Assembly (NCBI GenBank): GCA_965242905.1
Contig: CBDETM010000002.1
Coordinates: 2,542,001 to 2,606,000, forward strand
Direction of reading: 5' to 3'
Length of the DNA: 64,000 nt
DNA from: Bin5 sp965242905
GTDB lineage: Bacteria; Chloroflexota; Anaerolineae; Caldilineales; Caldilineaceae
In this document: positions 24,021 through 32,078 of the stretch, one piece after another
Layout of the letters: each line of letters opens with the position of its first letter
How positions within the stretch are numbered: the first letter of the stretch is position 1
Translations under genes and position numbers: made by a program
Notes under the pieces: model-generated
What the model saw: the letters and a program-made list of their open reading frames with translations, nothing else
Told to the model about the DNA's origin: nothing
Database searches by the model: none

Positions 24021-24707
24021 AATGTTCTGTCATGAATCTGAGTTCGCGGCCCCGTTAAATTGATCACGTTCGGTCAAAAGACACTACCCCCTTGAGGCGT
24101 ACATTGCCCCACAGGACAATTGCATCGAATTAGGTAAGCGCCTCGTGAAGCTTCCGGATTCGGGCAAAGATGCCCTTCTGGGCGCAATTCGTGTGCTATA
24201 ATGACGACCGAATTGAGATCTGTTTGCTCTGGTTCTGCGAAGCCATGACTCACACCAAAAGAAAATCTAGTGTGAAGGAGGGGCGCTGCAGGTCAGTGAG
24301 TTGCCCATGATCTGTCTGCCCATATGCCATCAAATGCGACGAGGAAACGACTGCGAAGTCAAGCATATGAGTCAAAAAAAAGAAAATCCCACGACTTATC
24401 ACTACCTACCACTACTTACCACTACTTGACTCGACTTGACCCGCCCGAAACCATGGCAACTGCAACCAATTCGGGTAAACCTTGTGAGGCTGCCTGAATC
24501 GGGTTAGAGGAGTCGTTTACGGAGGCAAGAAAAAATTCTAAAGAAAAGGGAGTGGCCTGCCTTGGACAACTGTTGACACAGCGGGAAACCACGATTACAC
24601 TCATGCTGGGACACCCCAAATGCGTCTTGTCCGAAACACGCCTTCTCTCCAGCGGTGTCCTCCCTTTACACCACGAAATAAGTCCGACCCTTCTCAAGGA
24701 GGCTACG
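24021..24707. other. Intergenic stretch with decayed, lower-GC sequence
   Basis: No convincing gene. It has patches richer in A and T than the rest of the window, an isolated TATAAT at 24197-24202 without a good -35 box, and the word string of CACTACC/TACCACTACTT at 24390-24440. The last 50 bases hold the leader and ribosome site (AAGGAGG) of the DUF362 gene. Consistent with remnants left after gene loss or insertion. Confidence 0.5.
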
Positions 24708-25658
24708 ATGTCGAAATCACGAGTCAGTCTCGTCCACGGCGGGGACCGCCGCACCAACGTCTTCAACGCGCTGGAGCTGGTGCGGGCCGATGTGGAATCC
24801 CGCCTGGCGGAGCAGGTGATGCTCAAGCCGAACTTCCTCAGCAGCGAAAACCAGCTCGCCTCCAGCCATGCAGACGCGCTGCGCGGTGTTCTCGACTTCC
24901 TGCTCACCACGCCCAAGCCGCCGCGCGAGGTCCTCATCGCCGAGGCCGGCGCACAGGACACCTGGGACGCCTATCGCAACTTCGGCTACCATGCCCTGGA
25001 AGAGGAGTATTCGATCCCGCTGCGCCTGATGGACCTGCACCGGGAGACCGAATGGGAGTCGACGCCGATCGTGCTGGCCGACGGCAGCGAAACGATCGCG
25101 CGCATGCCGCGCACGGTCCTGGACTGCCCCTGCACGATTTCGATCGCGATCCCCAAGACGCATGACACCTGCGTGGTCACGCTGGCGCTGAAGAATATGA
25201 TCATGGGCACGATCTACCGGCAGGACCGGGTGAAGATGCACGGTTTCAACACCCATGCCGAACGCCGCGTCCCCGATGAGTCGCGCGCCATGAGCATCAA
25301 CCTGATCCGGCTGGCCCGTTTCATGACCCCCGACGTCGCCGTCTTCGACGGCGCCCGCGGCCTGCAGGGGAACGGACCCGGCGGCACCGACGGACTGGAC
25401 TTCGGCATCGCCGCCGCCAGCATCGATACCTTCGCCGCCGACGCGGTCATCGCCAAAACGATGGGCTTCGAGCCGCTGGAATTGGGCTTCCTGCGCTACG
25501 GCCACGATCAAGGCATGGGCACTGCCGACCTGGACGAGATCGAACTGCTGGGCGGCGTCTCTATCGCGTCGGTGGCGCGGCAGTTCAAGCCGCACGAGAC
25601 GACCGAGTTGCAGCTGCAATGGCAGGTCGAAAATGCGGAGCAGCTGCTGGCGGCGTAA
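24708..25658 (+). CDS. DUF362 domain protein
   Basis: A 316-residue protein with AAGGAGG six bases before the ATG. The DUF362 pattern is clear: VMLKPNFLSSENQLASSHAD at the beginning, VLIAEAGAQDTWDAYRNFGY, the centre CTISIAIPKTHDTCVVTLALKN and MIMGTIYRQD, and IDTFAADAVIAKTMGFEP near the end. Stand-alone DUF362 proteins lack the ferredoxin part seen in others; none is present here. Reaction unknown; proposed roles involve redox or cofactor chemistry. The product is cytoplasmic (no signal peptide). It is followed 101 bp later by an amidohydrolase gene, with a purine-rich hairpin element between them. Confidence 0.8.
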   Translation: MSKSRVSLVHGGDRRTNVFNALELVRADVESRLAEQVMLKPNFLSSENQLASSHADALRGVLDFLLTTPKPPREVLIAEAGAQDTWDAYRNFGYHALEEEYSIPLRLMDLHRETEWESTPIVLADGSETIARMPRTVLDCPCTISIAIPKTHDTCVVTLALKNMIMGTIYRQDRVKMHGFNTHAERRVPDESRAMSINLIRLARFMTPDVAVFDGARGLQGNGPGGTDGLDFGIAAASIDTFAADAVIAKTMGFEPLELGFLRYGHDQGMGTADLDEIELLGGVSIASVARQFKPHETTELQLQWQVENAEQLLAA

Positions 25659-25680
25659 TCCGAAAACAATGAGAAGAGGG

Positions 25681-25726
25681 TAAAGAGGAGTGAGGAGAGA
25701 GTCCCTTCCGGCCTCATTCCTCACTC
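25681..25726 (+). repeat. Purine-rich hairpin repeat, copy 3
   Basis: TAAAGAGGAGTGAGGAGAGAG followed by a loop and TCCTCACTC. The arms GAGTGAGGA (25688-25696) and TCCTCACTC (25718-25726) pair perfectly over nine bases around a 21-base loop. The element shares 20 of its first 21 bases with the copy inside guaA (35501-35544). A T-run follows at 25733-25736, so this copy may serve as a terminator for the DUF362 gene. Confidence 0.7.
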
Positions 25727-25759
25727 TTAGCGTTTTATTCCTTGATAAAGGCGGTTCCC

Positions 25760-26716
25760 ATGCTTCCTATCATCGATACCCATCAACATCTCTGGGATCT
25801 GAGCGTATTCGACATGCCCTGGCTGGAGGACGCGCCGACGCTGAACCGCAGCTTCGTAACCAGCGATTATCTGGACGCGACCGCGGGGCTGAACGTCGTC
25901 AAGACGGTATACATGGAGGTGGACGTATCCGCGGCACAGAAGGTCACCGAGGCAGAGCATCTGATCGAACTCTGCGCCGCCGATGACAACCCCACCGCCG
26001 CCGCTGTGATCGGCGGCACCGTGACCTCCGCCGGCTTCGGCGATTACATCCGGCGCTATGCCGGCAGCCCCGCGATCAAGGGCGTCCGCCAGGTGCTGCA
26101 CGGACCGGGCACGCCGCAGGGCACCTGTCTGGCGCCCCAGTTTGTCGAGAATGTGCAACTGCTGGGCGAGTTGGGCCTCTGCTTCGACCTGTGCATGCGG
26201 CCCTCGGAACTGGGCGACGGCGTCAGGCTGGCGCAGCAGTGCCCGGATACCCGCTTTGTGGTCGATCACTGCGGCAACGGCGATCCGTATCTGATCAGCG
26301 GCGACCTTCCCGGCAGCGGGTCAGGCGGCGATGCAGGGCAGGCGGACTCCAATCTGACCATCGCCGACCATACCGACCGCGATGACCCCTTCTGGCATGA
26401 CCGGCAGCAGTGGATGGACGGCATCGACGCGCTGGCCGCACTGCCGAACACAATCTGCAAAATCTCCGGCATCATCGCCCGCACCCGCCCCGGCTGGACC
26501 GCCGCCGACCTGGCGCCGGCCGTCAACCACTGCCTCGACAGCTTCGGCCCCGATCGCGTCGTCTTCGGCGGGGACTGGCCGGTCTGCACGCTCGGCGCCG
26601 ACGCCACCTATCGCGCTTGGGTGGAGGCGTTGAAAGAGATCATCGCCGGCCGCAGCGAGACCGAACAACGCAAGCTTCTGCATGACAACGCTGCCGCATT
26701 CTACGCGCTGGCGTGA
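25760..26716 (+). CDS. Amidohydrolase-2 family hydrolase (lactonase-like)
   Basis: A 318-residue TIM-barrel metallohydrolase. IIDTHQHLWDL at the N-terminus is the metal-binding HxH; FDLCMRPSEL, FVVDHCGNGDP (His and Asn of the barrel) and VVFGGDWPVCTLGA (catalytic Asp) complete the amidohydrolase-2 set as in L-fuconolactonase and related sugar lactonases. An unusual Gly/Asp-rich insertion sits between ISGDLPG and HDRQQWM. GGCGG before the ATG at 25760 supports that start over a TTG 18 bases upstream. It probably opens a sugar-acid lactone in the cytoplasm, consistent with other sugar-acid genes nearby. Confidence 0.85.
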   Translation: MLPIIDTHQHLWDLSVFDMPWLEDAPTLNRSFVTSDYLDATAGLNVVKTVYMEVDVSAAQKVTEAEHLIELCAADDNPTAAAVIGGTVTSAGFGDYIRRYAGSPAIKGVRQVLHGPGTPQGTCLAPQFVENVQLLGELGLCFDLCMRPSELGDGVRLAQQCPDTRFVVDHCGNGDPYLISGDLPGSGSGGDAGQADSNLTIADHTDRDDPFWHDRQQWMDGIDALAALPNTICKISGIIARTRPGWTAADLAPAVNHCLDSFGPDRVVFGGDWPVCTLGADATYRAWVEALKEIIAGRSETEQRKLLHDNAAAFYALA

Positions 26717-26804
26717 CGGTCGAGACAGACTGCGGAGGCTGTATACTGCAGGGACGGAGCCTGCACAGTTCGTGGGCGCCTGACCACGGGCGACCGACAA
26801 CCCC

Positions 26805-29324
26805 ATGGGACTCGAATGGAGAACGCTGGAAGATGAAGAGGGCCGGGTCCAGAAAGAGGCCCCGGAGGTAGAAGCGCCGGCGCCGCAACGCCGCGGCAGA
26901 ATGCGATGGCTATCGGTTCTGGTTGCTCTGCTGCTGGTGGCGACGGTCATCTTGGGGGTGCGCTACGTTCTGCTGGAAAGGTTGGACGCTTTTGCCGCCA
27001 CCGTCGAAGCAGACGTGCTGTCCATGCATGACCTCGTGGCGCAGGCCGAGCGTGACCTCGACGGAGCGCTCTTCGGCAGCATGATCTCGCCGGACTACCC
27101 CAACTGGGGCCGAACACAGAAAGAGATGCTTCTCAGCGGCGCGCGCTGGGACCGGCCGTATTTCGACTTAATCCTTGACCACGGCTCGGACGATCTGCTG
27201 CCCACCGGCACGGTGGAAGATATCGAATTCACGTCCGACTGGCGGATGGCGACCGTCACCCTGGCCTACCCCTACGTTCGTGCTGACGGTTCCCCGGTGA
27301 CTCTTCACCAGATTGTTACCTACCGCGACGAAGTCACCGGCTGGGCGCTCGTCCCCGCCTATCCTTCCTTCTGGGGCGAGAAACAGACCTTTACCGGCCG
27401 CTATCTGACGGTCGAATACCCGGAACGGGACGCACCAACGGTCGAGCGGCTGGCAAGCGAATGGGACGAGATGCTGGCCGCAGTCTGCCAGGAGTTGGAC
27501 GGTTTGCGCTGCCGCCGCACATGGCGGCTGAAGGTGGAGCTCTCCACCGAGTCCGGCCCGCTCGCACGCATGGCCGAAGGATCGTCCCGCGGACCTCTTT
27601 GGAAGGGGATGTCCTACATGACTCCGATTGGCAGGGGCGCTCGCCGGTCGGGGCTGGAGTTGCCGACGCCGAGCCTTATCGGCAGTCCTGTGGATGAAGC
27701 CGGTTATCAGGCCGTGCGCGCCGGCTACGCGCCCCTGATCGTGGGCGGCGGGATCGCCGAAATCATTGGCTGGCGCTGCTGTGAAAAGGTCGTATTCTTC
27801 CGCGCTTTACTCGATAAACAACTCAGCCGCTTGGGGATTAAGCCGTGGCCTCTGACCGCCTCCGACTATGAGGACATCCTGCAGGGCTCGATTCGCGACG
27901 TGTCAAGCCTGCACTGGGTCTATCTCCAACGCTCTTTCAACAACATCACGCCACAGATCCAGAAAACCGTCTACAGCATTGTGGACTTTATCCTCGTTTC
28001 CACCCCGGAGCGTTCGCTGGCTTCGCTGCAACGTCTGCTGCTTCGCTACGATACCTATCGCCCCTGGCTGTTCAGCGCCCTCCCTTTCGACAGGGACCAG
28101 GCCGGGCAGGGCAGCTACGTACGATGGATTCAAAAAGAGTGGATCAGCTATGCTGATCAGCAGTTGGCCGCTGCTACGGCCCCGGGCAGTGCTCTGCCCG
28201 AACAGGATCTGCAGCTGCTCTGCACGGCGCAACGCTTCAACGGCGCACATCTGTATCGTTACGATCTGCAGACAGATCAATTTGTCGAGGAGAACAGTGA
28301 CGGCCCGTTTCGTCTGATGTACTCCCTCCCGAATGACGACGGCGTTCTGCTTCAGAGATTGAGAGAAAGTGTAGCCGAGGCAGGTGGCTCCCAGATACAG
28401 ATCTGGCGGCAGGGCCAGACGCAGGACGTCGCCTACCGGTCGACCAATGCCACCCTCTACGGTTTGGGGACCATCGCAGACGGGATGCTCTTCTACACCT
28501 ATAACACCCGCCGCCGGCCGCCCATCCGGTTTGCCTATCTGAATCAGGCCGAGTGCGACCGCGGCGCCTGTGCCGTGCGCTTCCTGGACGGTTGGCCCGC
28601 CTGGTCGCCTGACCGGGAGAGAACGGTTGTCTCGCGCGGGGACGGTGTACTGTGGCTGGGCGACGACGCCGGAGAGCCGCAGAGGGCGGTCGCCAACGGC
28701 CGGTCGACGGCGTGGCTGGACAACACCCGTTTCGCCTTTATTCAGCCGGACGATGGCATGCAAGTGGAAATGATGCAACTGCCCAATCTTGAGCAAAAAA
28801 CGCTCTTTAAGATGGAGAGGCTGGTTGAAGAACTGCAGGACGCGACGGACGCAACGATTGTCTCCCGTGCCGAGTTAGCGACGCATCCGGCCATGCCGGA
28901 CCGGCTCTTCATTGGCGCGCGCATCGGGCCCAGACCGGGCGCGGAGGACACACACGTTTTCGTCTACAACCTCGCCACAGACCAGCTCACAGAGCTGCTG
29001 CAGGTCAACCACCCGCTTGAACCGTACCGGTCCCTGCGCTTCTCCCCGGACGGACGCTGGCTTTTCGTCCACAGCGTACAACAGCGCGGCAGCGGCTGGC
29101 ATCTGCATATCTACAACAATCAGACGGGAGACATCCTGACCTATTCGTCAGAGACTTCGTTGGCCTTTCCCGGGTATGATCTGTCGGCAGACGGCGCCTG
29201 GCTGGTCCGTGTTGATGAAGGATTTATCCATCTGATCCCGTTGAACGGTGGCCGGCAAAGGCTGGTGACGCACGATTTTGCCCACTGTTATGCAGCCGTG
29301 TGGGTAAACAGAAGCATGCCGTAG
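26805..29324 (+). CDS. Large membrane-anchored protein with C-terminal propeller-like repeats
   Basis: An 839-residue protein: acidic/Pro-rich cytoplasmic tail (1-34), one membrane helix (about 35-56, WLSVLVALLLVATVILGVRY), and a long outer domain. Residues 60-240 contain a region of alternating strands; the middle (about 240-480) is helical; residues about 560-835 contain repeated WD40/TolB-like strands such as GWPAWSPDRERTVVS, LRFSPDGRWLFVHS and YDLSADGAWLVRV. This suggests a propeller exposed outside the membrane. No enzymatic motif was found. It is a lineage-type protein with no gene name I can support, followed by repeat copy C. Confidence 0.7.
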   Translation: MGLEWRTLEDEEGRVQKEAPEVEAPAPQRRGRMRWLSVLVALLLVATVILGVRYVLLERLDAFAATVEADVLSMHDLVAQAERDLDGALFGSMISPDYPNWGRTQKEMLLSGARWDRPYFDLILDHGSDDLLPTGTVEDIEFTSDWRMATVTLAYPYVRADGSPVTLHQIVTYRDEVTGWALVPAYPSFWGEKQTFTGRYLTVEYPERDAPTVERLASEWDEMLAAVCQELDGLRCRRTWRLKVELSTESGPLARMAEGSSRGPLWKGMSYMTPIGRGARRSGLELPTPSLIGSPVDEAGYQAVRAGYAPLIVGGGIAEIIGWRCCEKVVFFRALLDKQLSRLGIKPWPLTASDYEDILQGSIRDVSSLHWVYLQRSFNNITPQIQKTVYSIVDFILVSTPERSLASLQRLLLRYDTYRPWLFSALPFDRDQAGQGSYVRWIQKEWISYADQQLAAATAPGSALPEQDLQLLCTAQRFNGAHLYRYDLQTDQFVEENSDGPFRLMYSLPNDDGVLLQRLRESVAEAGGSQIQIWRQGQTQDVAYRSTNATLYGLGTIADGMLFYTYNTRRRPPIRFAYLNQAECDRGACAVRFLDGWPAWSPDRERTVVSRGDGVLWLGDDAGEPQRAVANGRSTAWLDNTRFAFIQPDDGMQVEMMQLPNLEQKTLFKMERLVEELQDATDATIVSRAELATHPAMPDRLFIGARIGPRPGAEDTHVFVYNLATDQLTELLQVNHPLEPYRSLRFSPDGRWLFVHSVQQRGSGWHLHIYNNQTGDILTYSSETSLAFPGYDLSADGAWLVRVDEGFIHLIPLNGGRQRLVTHDFAHCYAAVWVNRSMP

Positions 29325-29455
29325 CCCCTGTCGTGTTCCTTGCGCGCGACAGCCAGGAATTGTGAGAGGAGATGCAACGACTAAACCACAACCATTCCGC
29401 GATCAACACTGGGGCAGGGGAAGCGCTCTTTCTGACAACTGGCCACTGCATTTAT

Positions 29456-29735
29456 GGGCGGTCGGGCCTATTCGGCCCTCCCTTGTGCGGGGGCTCCGCC
29501 CCCGCAACGCCCCCCCTTCTGTCCGCACCGCAGAGAGTGTGTGGGTAATATGAAGTTGTCGTCCCGCGGCGGCCGGGCTTCCACCCCCCCACCCCGCGTC
29601 TTGGCACACTCAGAGTATGTGCCGGCGCAGGCAAGCCAGGCGGGGCAACTCCCATACATACCCAACGTTCACCGCTATGACCATCCCGAGCCCGCTACAG
29701 AAATACTGACAGTCCATTCCGCCCAGACAGACCGC
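29456..29735 (+). repeat. Dispersed non-coding repeat, copy C (about 280 bp)
   Basis: Third full copy, with leading GGGCGGTCGGGCCTATTCGG hairpin and ending CAGACAGACCGC. It is closest to copy A in the central GAAGTTGTCGTCCCGCGGCGGCC block and closest to copy B in AACTCCCATACATACCCAACG. Homology to copy B continues past GACCGC through ACACAGAACATGGCT. It fills the gap between the membrane propeller gene and the creatininase gene. Confidence 0.85.
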
Positions 29736-29793
29736 ACACAGATCACATAGAACACACACAGAACATGGCTCAGTAGTTACGAGGAGATTGAGA

Positions 29794-30636
29794 ATGACGA
29801 CCTACCGCTATGCAGAGATGACCTGGTCTGCCTGTCGCGAGGCGGCCTACTCCGGCAAGGTGGCGGTGCTGCCGGTTGCCACGTACGAAGATCACGGCTA
29901 CCACCTGCCGATCGATACCGATGTGCGGCTCTGCACCGGAATCTGCGAGCGGGCGGTGGCGCGCATTCCGGATGAAGCGGTGCTGATTCCGCCGGTCAGC
30001 CACGGATACAGCCCACACCACATGGATTTCCCCGGCACGATCACGATTCGCTGGGACACCTTTATCAACTACGTGCGCGATGTCTGCGTCAGCCTCGCCC
30101 ACCACGGCTTCAAGCGCATACTGATAGTGAACGGGCACGGCAGCAACACCGCGCCGGTGGAGATGGCCGCCCGTCTGACCGTGCTCGAAACCGAAGGCAA
30201 GACCCTGTGTGCATCGGTCAACCACTGGGGCGTACGTAAAGGCAGGCAGGAGGGGAATGCGATCCGCTCTTCGGACTTTGGCGGCACCTCCCACGCCGGA
30301 GAGTACGAGACTGCCCTCTATCTGGCGCTGGCGGAAGAGCTGGTGCAGATGGACAAGGCGGTGGATGAGCGTTCGCCCCTGTCTCCGAGCTTCCAGACCG
30401 ATCTGCTGATGGGCAAACGCGAGGACGGCTCCGTCGCCAACCTGTGGCCCTACTGGAGCTCGTTGACCGACAGCGGCGTGCTGGGAGATGCCACCGCTGC
30501 CACACGTGAAAAAGGGGAGCAGTTTCTAGAGGCCGCGGTGGAAGGGCTGATCGAGCTGGTTCGCGAATTCCGCACCGTCGCGATCAATCCCCGCAAGGAC
30601 CACATCTCACCGGATAGCGATGGCCCCGCCCAATAG
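29794..30636 (+). CDS. Creatininase-family amidohydrolase, paralogue 1
   Basis: A 280-residue creatininase-family protein; GAGGAG precedes the ATG at 29794. Metal-site motifs are YEDHGYHLPIDTD (normally GSxEQHGPHLPLxTD), ILIVNGHGSNTAPVE and HAGEYETALYLAL. Replacement of the family Glu-Gln-His by Glu-Asp-His keeps the acidic and histidine ligands. Members hydrolyse creatinine, formamides such as FAPy in riboflavin/F420 synthesis, or mycofactocin peptides; none can be chosen here. A second paralogue lies at 39936-40652. It is followed by a GNAT gene 36 bp downstream. Confidence 0.85.
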   Translation: MTTYRYAEMTWSACREAAYSGKVAVLPVATYEDHGYHLPIDTDVRLCTGICERAVARIPDEAVLIPPVSHGYSPHHMDFPGTITIRWDTFINYVRDVCVSLAHHGFKRILIVNGHGSNTAPVEMAARLTVLETEGKTLCASVNHWGVRKGRQEGNAIRSSDFGGTSHAGEYETALYLALAEELVQMDKAVDERSPLSPSFQTDLLMGKREDGSVANLWPYWSSLTDSGVLGDATAATREKGEQFLEAAVEGLIELVREFRTVAINPRKDHISPDSDGPAQ

Positions 30637-30672
30637 CGGCCGGTTAGGGATCTGCGGCAACTCTCACCAGAC

Positions 30673-31206
30673 ATGACCGAGCATTACAAGATGCGGCCAG
30701 CCGCGCTGGAGGACTGGCCCGCCATCGTGGCGCTGGACCAGGAGATCTTCGGCGCGTACGGCGCGCAGGAGGAGCCGGATATCATCCGCAGCCGCCTGTT
30801 GACATTCCCGCAGGGCTGCGCGGTGCTGGAGGGGCAGCGCGACGACGGGCGCCCCTTCATAGCCGGCTATCTGACTTCCGAGAAATGGGCCGAACTGCGC
30901 GAACCTGTACTGGATGAGGACCCGCAGGCGAGCCACCGGCCGGACGGACGCGTGCTGTGTATCACGACGCTGGCGGTCGCTCCCGGCTGCCAGAATCAGG
31001 GATTTGGCGTGCGCTTGCTGGACCGTTCCATCAGCATCGCGCGTCAGGAGGGCTGCCGGCAGATCATCCTGGAAACGGCCCACGCCGAACGGTTCTATCT
31101 GCGTCACCGCTTTCGACGGACCGGCGCACGGACCGAGCGAGGGATCGAAATGGCGATCATGGTCCTGGACCTGACAGGCTGCGCAGCCTCCTCCATCTGC
31201 CCGTAG
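30673..31206 (+). CDS. GNAT-family N-acetyltransferase
   Basis: A 177-residue acetyltransferase-fold protein. The acetyl-CoA loop is VAPGCQNQGFGVRLLD (Q-x-x-G-x-G), preceded by the strand VLCITTLAV and followed by IILETAHAERFYLRHRF, the usual motif B region with the Tyr that positions the thiolate. Substrate unknown. Probably cotranscribed with the creatininase gene. The last residues continue into a hairpin repeat that begins one base after the stop codon. Confidence 0.85.
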   Translation: MTEHYKMRPAALEDWPAIVALDQEIFGAYGAQEEPDIIRSRLLTFPQGCAVLEGQRDDGRPFIAGYLTSEKWAELREPVLDEDPQASHRPDGRVLCITTLAVAPGCQNQGFGVRLLDRSISIARQEGCRQIILETAHAERFYLRHRFRRTGARTERGIEMAIMVLDLTGCAASSICP

Positions 31207-31227
31207 GGGCACCCCTTGTGGGTGCCC
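31207..31227. terminator. GC-rich hairpin between convergent genes
   Basis: Perfect 8-bp inverted repeat GGGCACCC / GGGTGCCC with a five-base loop, beginning directly after the GNAT stop and facing the convergent PPOX gene. It has no T-run on the plus strand. The longer context (GTAGGGGCACCCCTTGTGG) looks like a repeat-type palindrome; it may work as a bidirectional terminator. Confidence 0.55.
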
Positions 31228-31283
31228 TTGCTCACCCCCACATTGGATTACACCCGCCGTAACCGGCCCCCAGCCGCTGCAGG

Positions 31284-31706
31284 TTAAGTGGGCGGGAAAG
31301 TCACAACCCGCTGCGGCTTGATCTTGAAGATTACCCGCTCCTCCGTCCCTTTCATAGAGGCAGGCATGACGCTGCCGTAGTATTCGTCGGCTCCCGCGTA
31401 GACCTTGGTATGGGCATTGATGTTGGCGTAGTCCGGGTCGGGCACGATCTCCTCGACGATACCGCGCACATCGATCCAGCGGTATGCGTCTTCCGGGTCC
31501 AAGGCCGTCAGGGCCACTTTGGGATTGGCGCGAACGTTTTGCGGTTTGCGGCGCCCTTCGGCCGTATTGACGAGGACGTGCGTGCCGTCCCACGAGCACC
31601 AGACGATCGTGTTTTCCGGCGCGCCGGAGGCGGAGACGGTCGTCAGGACGGCGAAAACGGGGCCGGTCAGCAGGTCAATGTGTGTATCGGGAATCTGTGC
31701 GGACAT
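31284..31706 (-). CDS. PPOX-class (probably F420-dependent) oxidoreductase
   Basis: A 140-residue split-barrel flavin/deazaflavin-binding protein of the pyridoxamine 5'-phosphate oxidase-like superfamily; GAGGAG stands seven bases before the ATG. VFAVLTTVSASGAPENTIVW, VNTAEGRRKPQNVRANPKVA and DPEDAYRWIDVRGIVEEI follow the PPOX-class F420-dependent pattern. No F420 biosynthesis gene is in the window, so use of FMN is possible. Immediately upstream on the same strand is the HEPN stump and the MNT gene. Confidence 0.82.
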   Translation of the reverse strand: MSAQIPDTHIDLLTGPVFAVLTTVSASGAPENTIVWCSWDGTHVLVNTAEGRRKPQNVRANPKVALTALDPEDAYRWIDVRGIVEEIVPDPDYANINAHTKVYAGADEYYGSVMPASMKGTEERVIFKIKPQRVVTFPPT

Positions 31707-31715
31707 TTTTTCTCC

Positions 31716-31766
31716 TCAAATTGGTAGCGGATTGAAGATGCGCGACTGCTCATCGTCACGCGGCAT
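31716..31766 (-). pseudogene. Stump of a HEPN/HepT-type gene
   Basis: A start codon overlaps the last 11 bases of the MNT gene in another frame and opens MPRDDEQSRIFNPLPI before a stop. The MPRDD beginning is the usual N-terminus of DUF86/HEPN toxin partners, and overlapping MNT-HEPN genes are the normal layout. After about seven codons the likeness ends, as if the rest of the gene had been deleted. The evidence is short and this is a suggestion only. Confidence 0.35.
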
Positions 31767-32067
31767 GGATTGACTCCGTCGATTGCAAAATCGCCTTGCG
31801 ACGGAAATGGTTTCGACTCTGTTCGATCGCTGAACGCTCCACAAGGTCCACGTCTCGACCGAATATCTGACGCAATTCTGCCTCCATGCGCGCCATATCG
31901 AGGAGCGTGTGTCGTGCCTGCGGCTGAAATTGGACCAGCACGTCCACATCGCTGTCGGGGCCGAAGTCCTCACGCACAATGGAGCCAAAGAGAGCCAGCT
32001 CAGAGACCTGCCAGCGACGACAGAACCTGTCAATCTGTGATCGTGAAATATGGATGTGGGCGTTCAT
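31756..32067 (-). CDS. MNT-domain nucleotidyltransferase (MntA-like antitoxin, orphan)
   Basis: A 103-residue minimal nucleotidyltransferase. The active site is ALFGSIVREDFGPDSDVDVL, the GSxRxx...SDxD signature, followed by the third acidic strand RDVDLVERS. Such proteins inactivate HEPN toxins by AMPylation or act as antitoxins. The start at 32067 falls 11 bp after the metallohydrolase stop. The HEPN partner appears reduced to a stump at 31716-31766, so the gene is either free-standing or on its way out. Confidence 0.78.
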   Translation of the reverse strand: MNAHIHISRSQIDRFCRRWQVSELALFGSIVREDFGPDSDVDVLVQFQPQARHTLLDMARMEAELRQIFGRDVDLVERSAIEQSRNHFRRKAILQSTESIHAA

Positions 32068-32078
32068 TTCAGGCCAAA

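Noticed and set aside
24174..24202. Promoter with TATAAT at 24197
   Set aside because: The -10 box is perfect but no -35 hexamer stands at the right distance and no gene begins within 500 bases.
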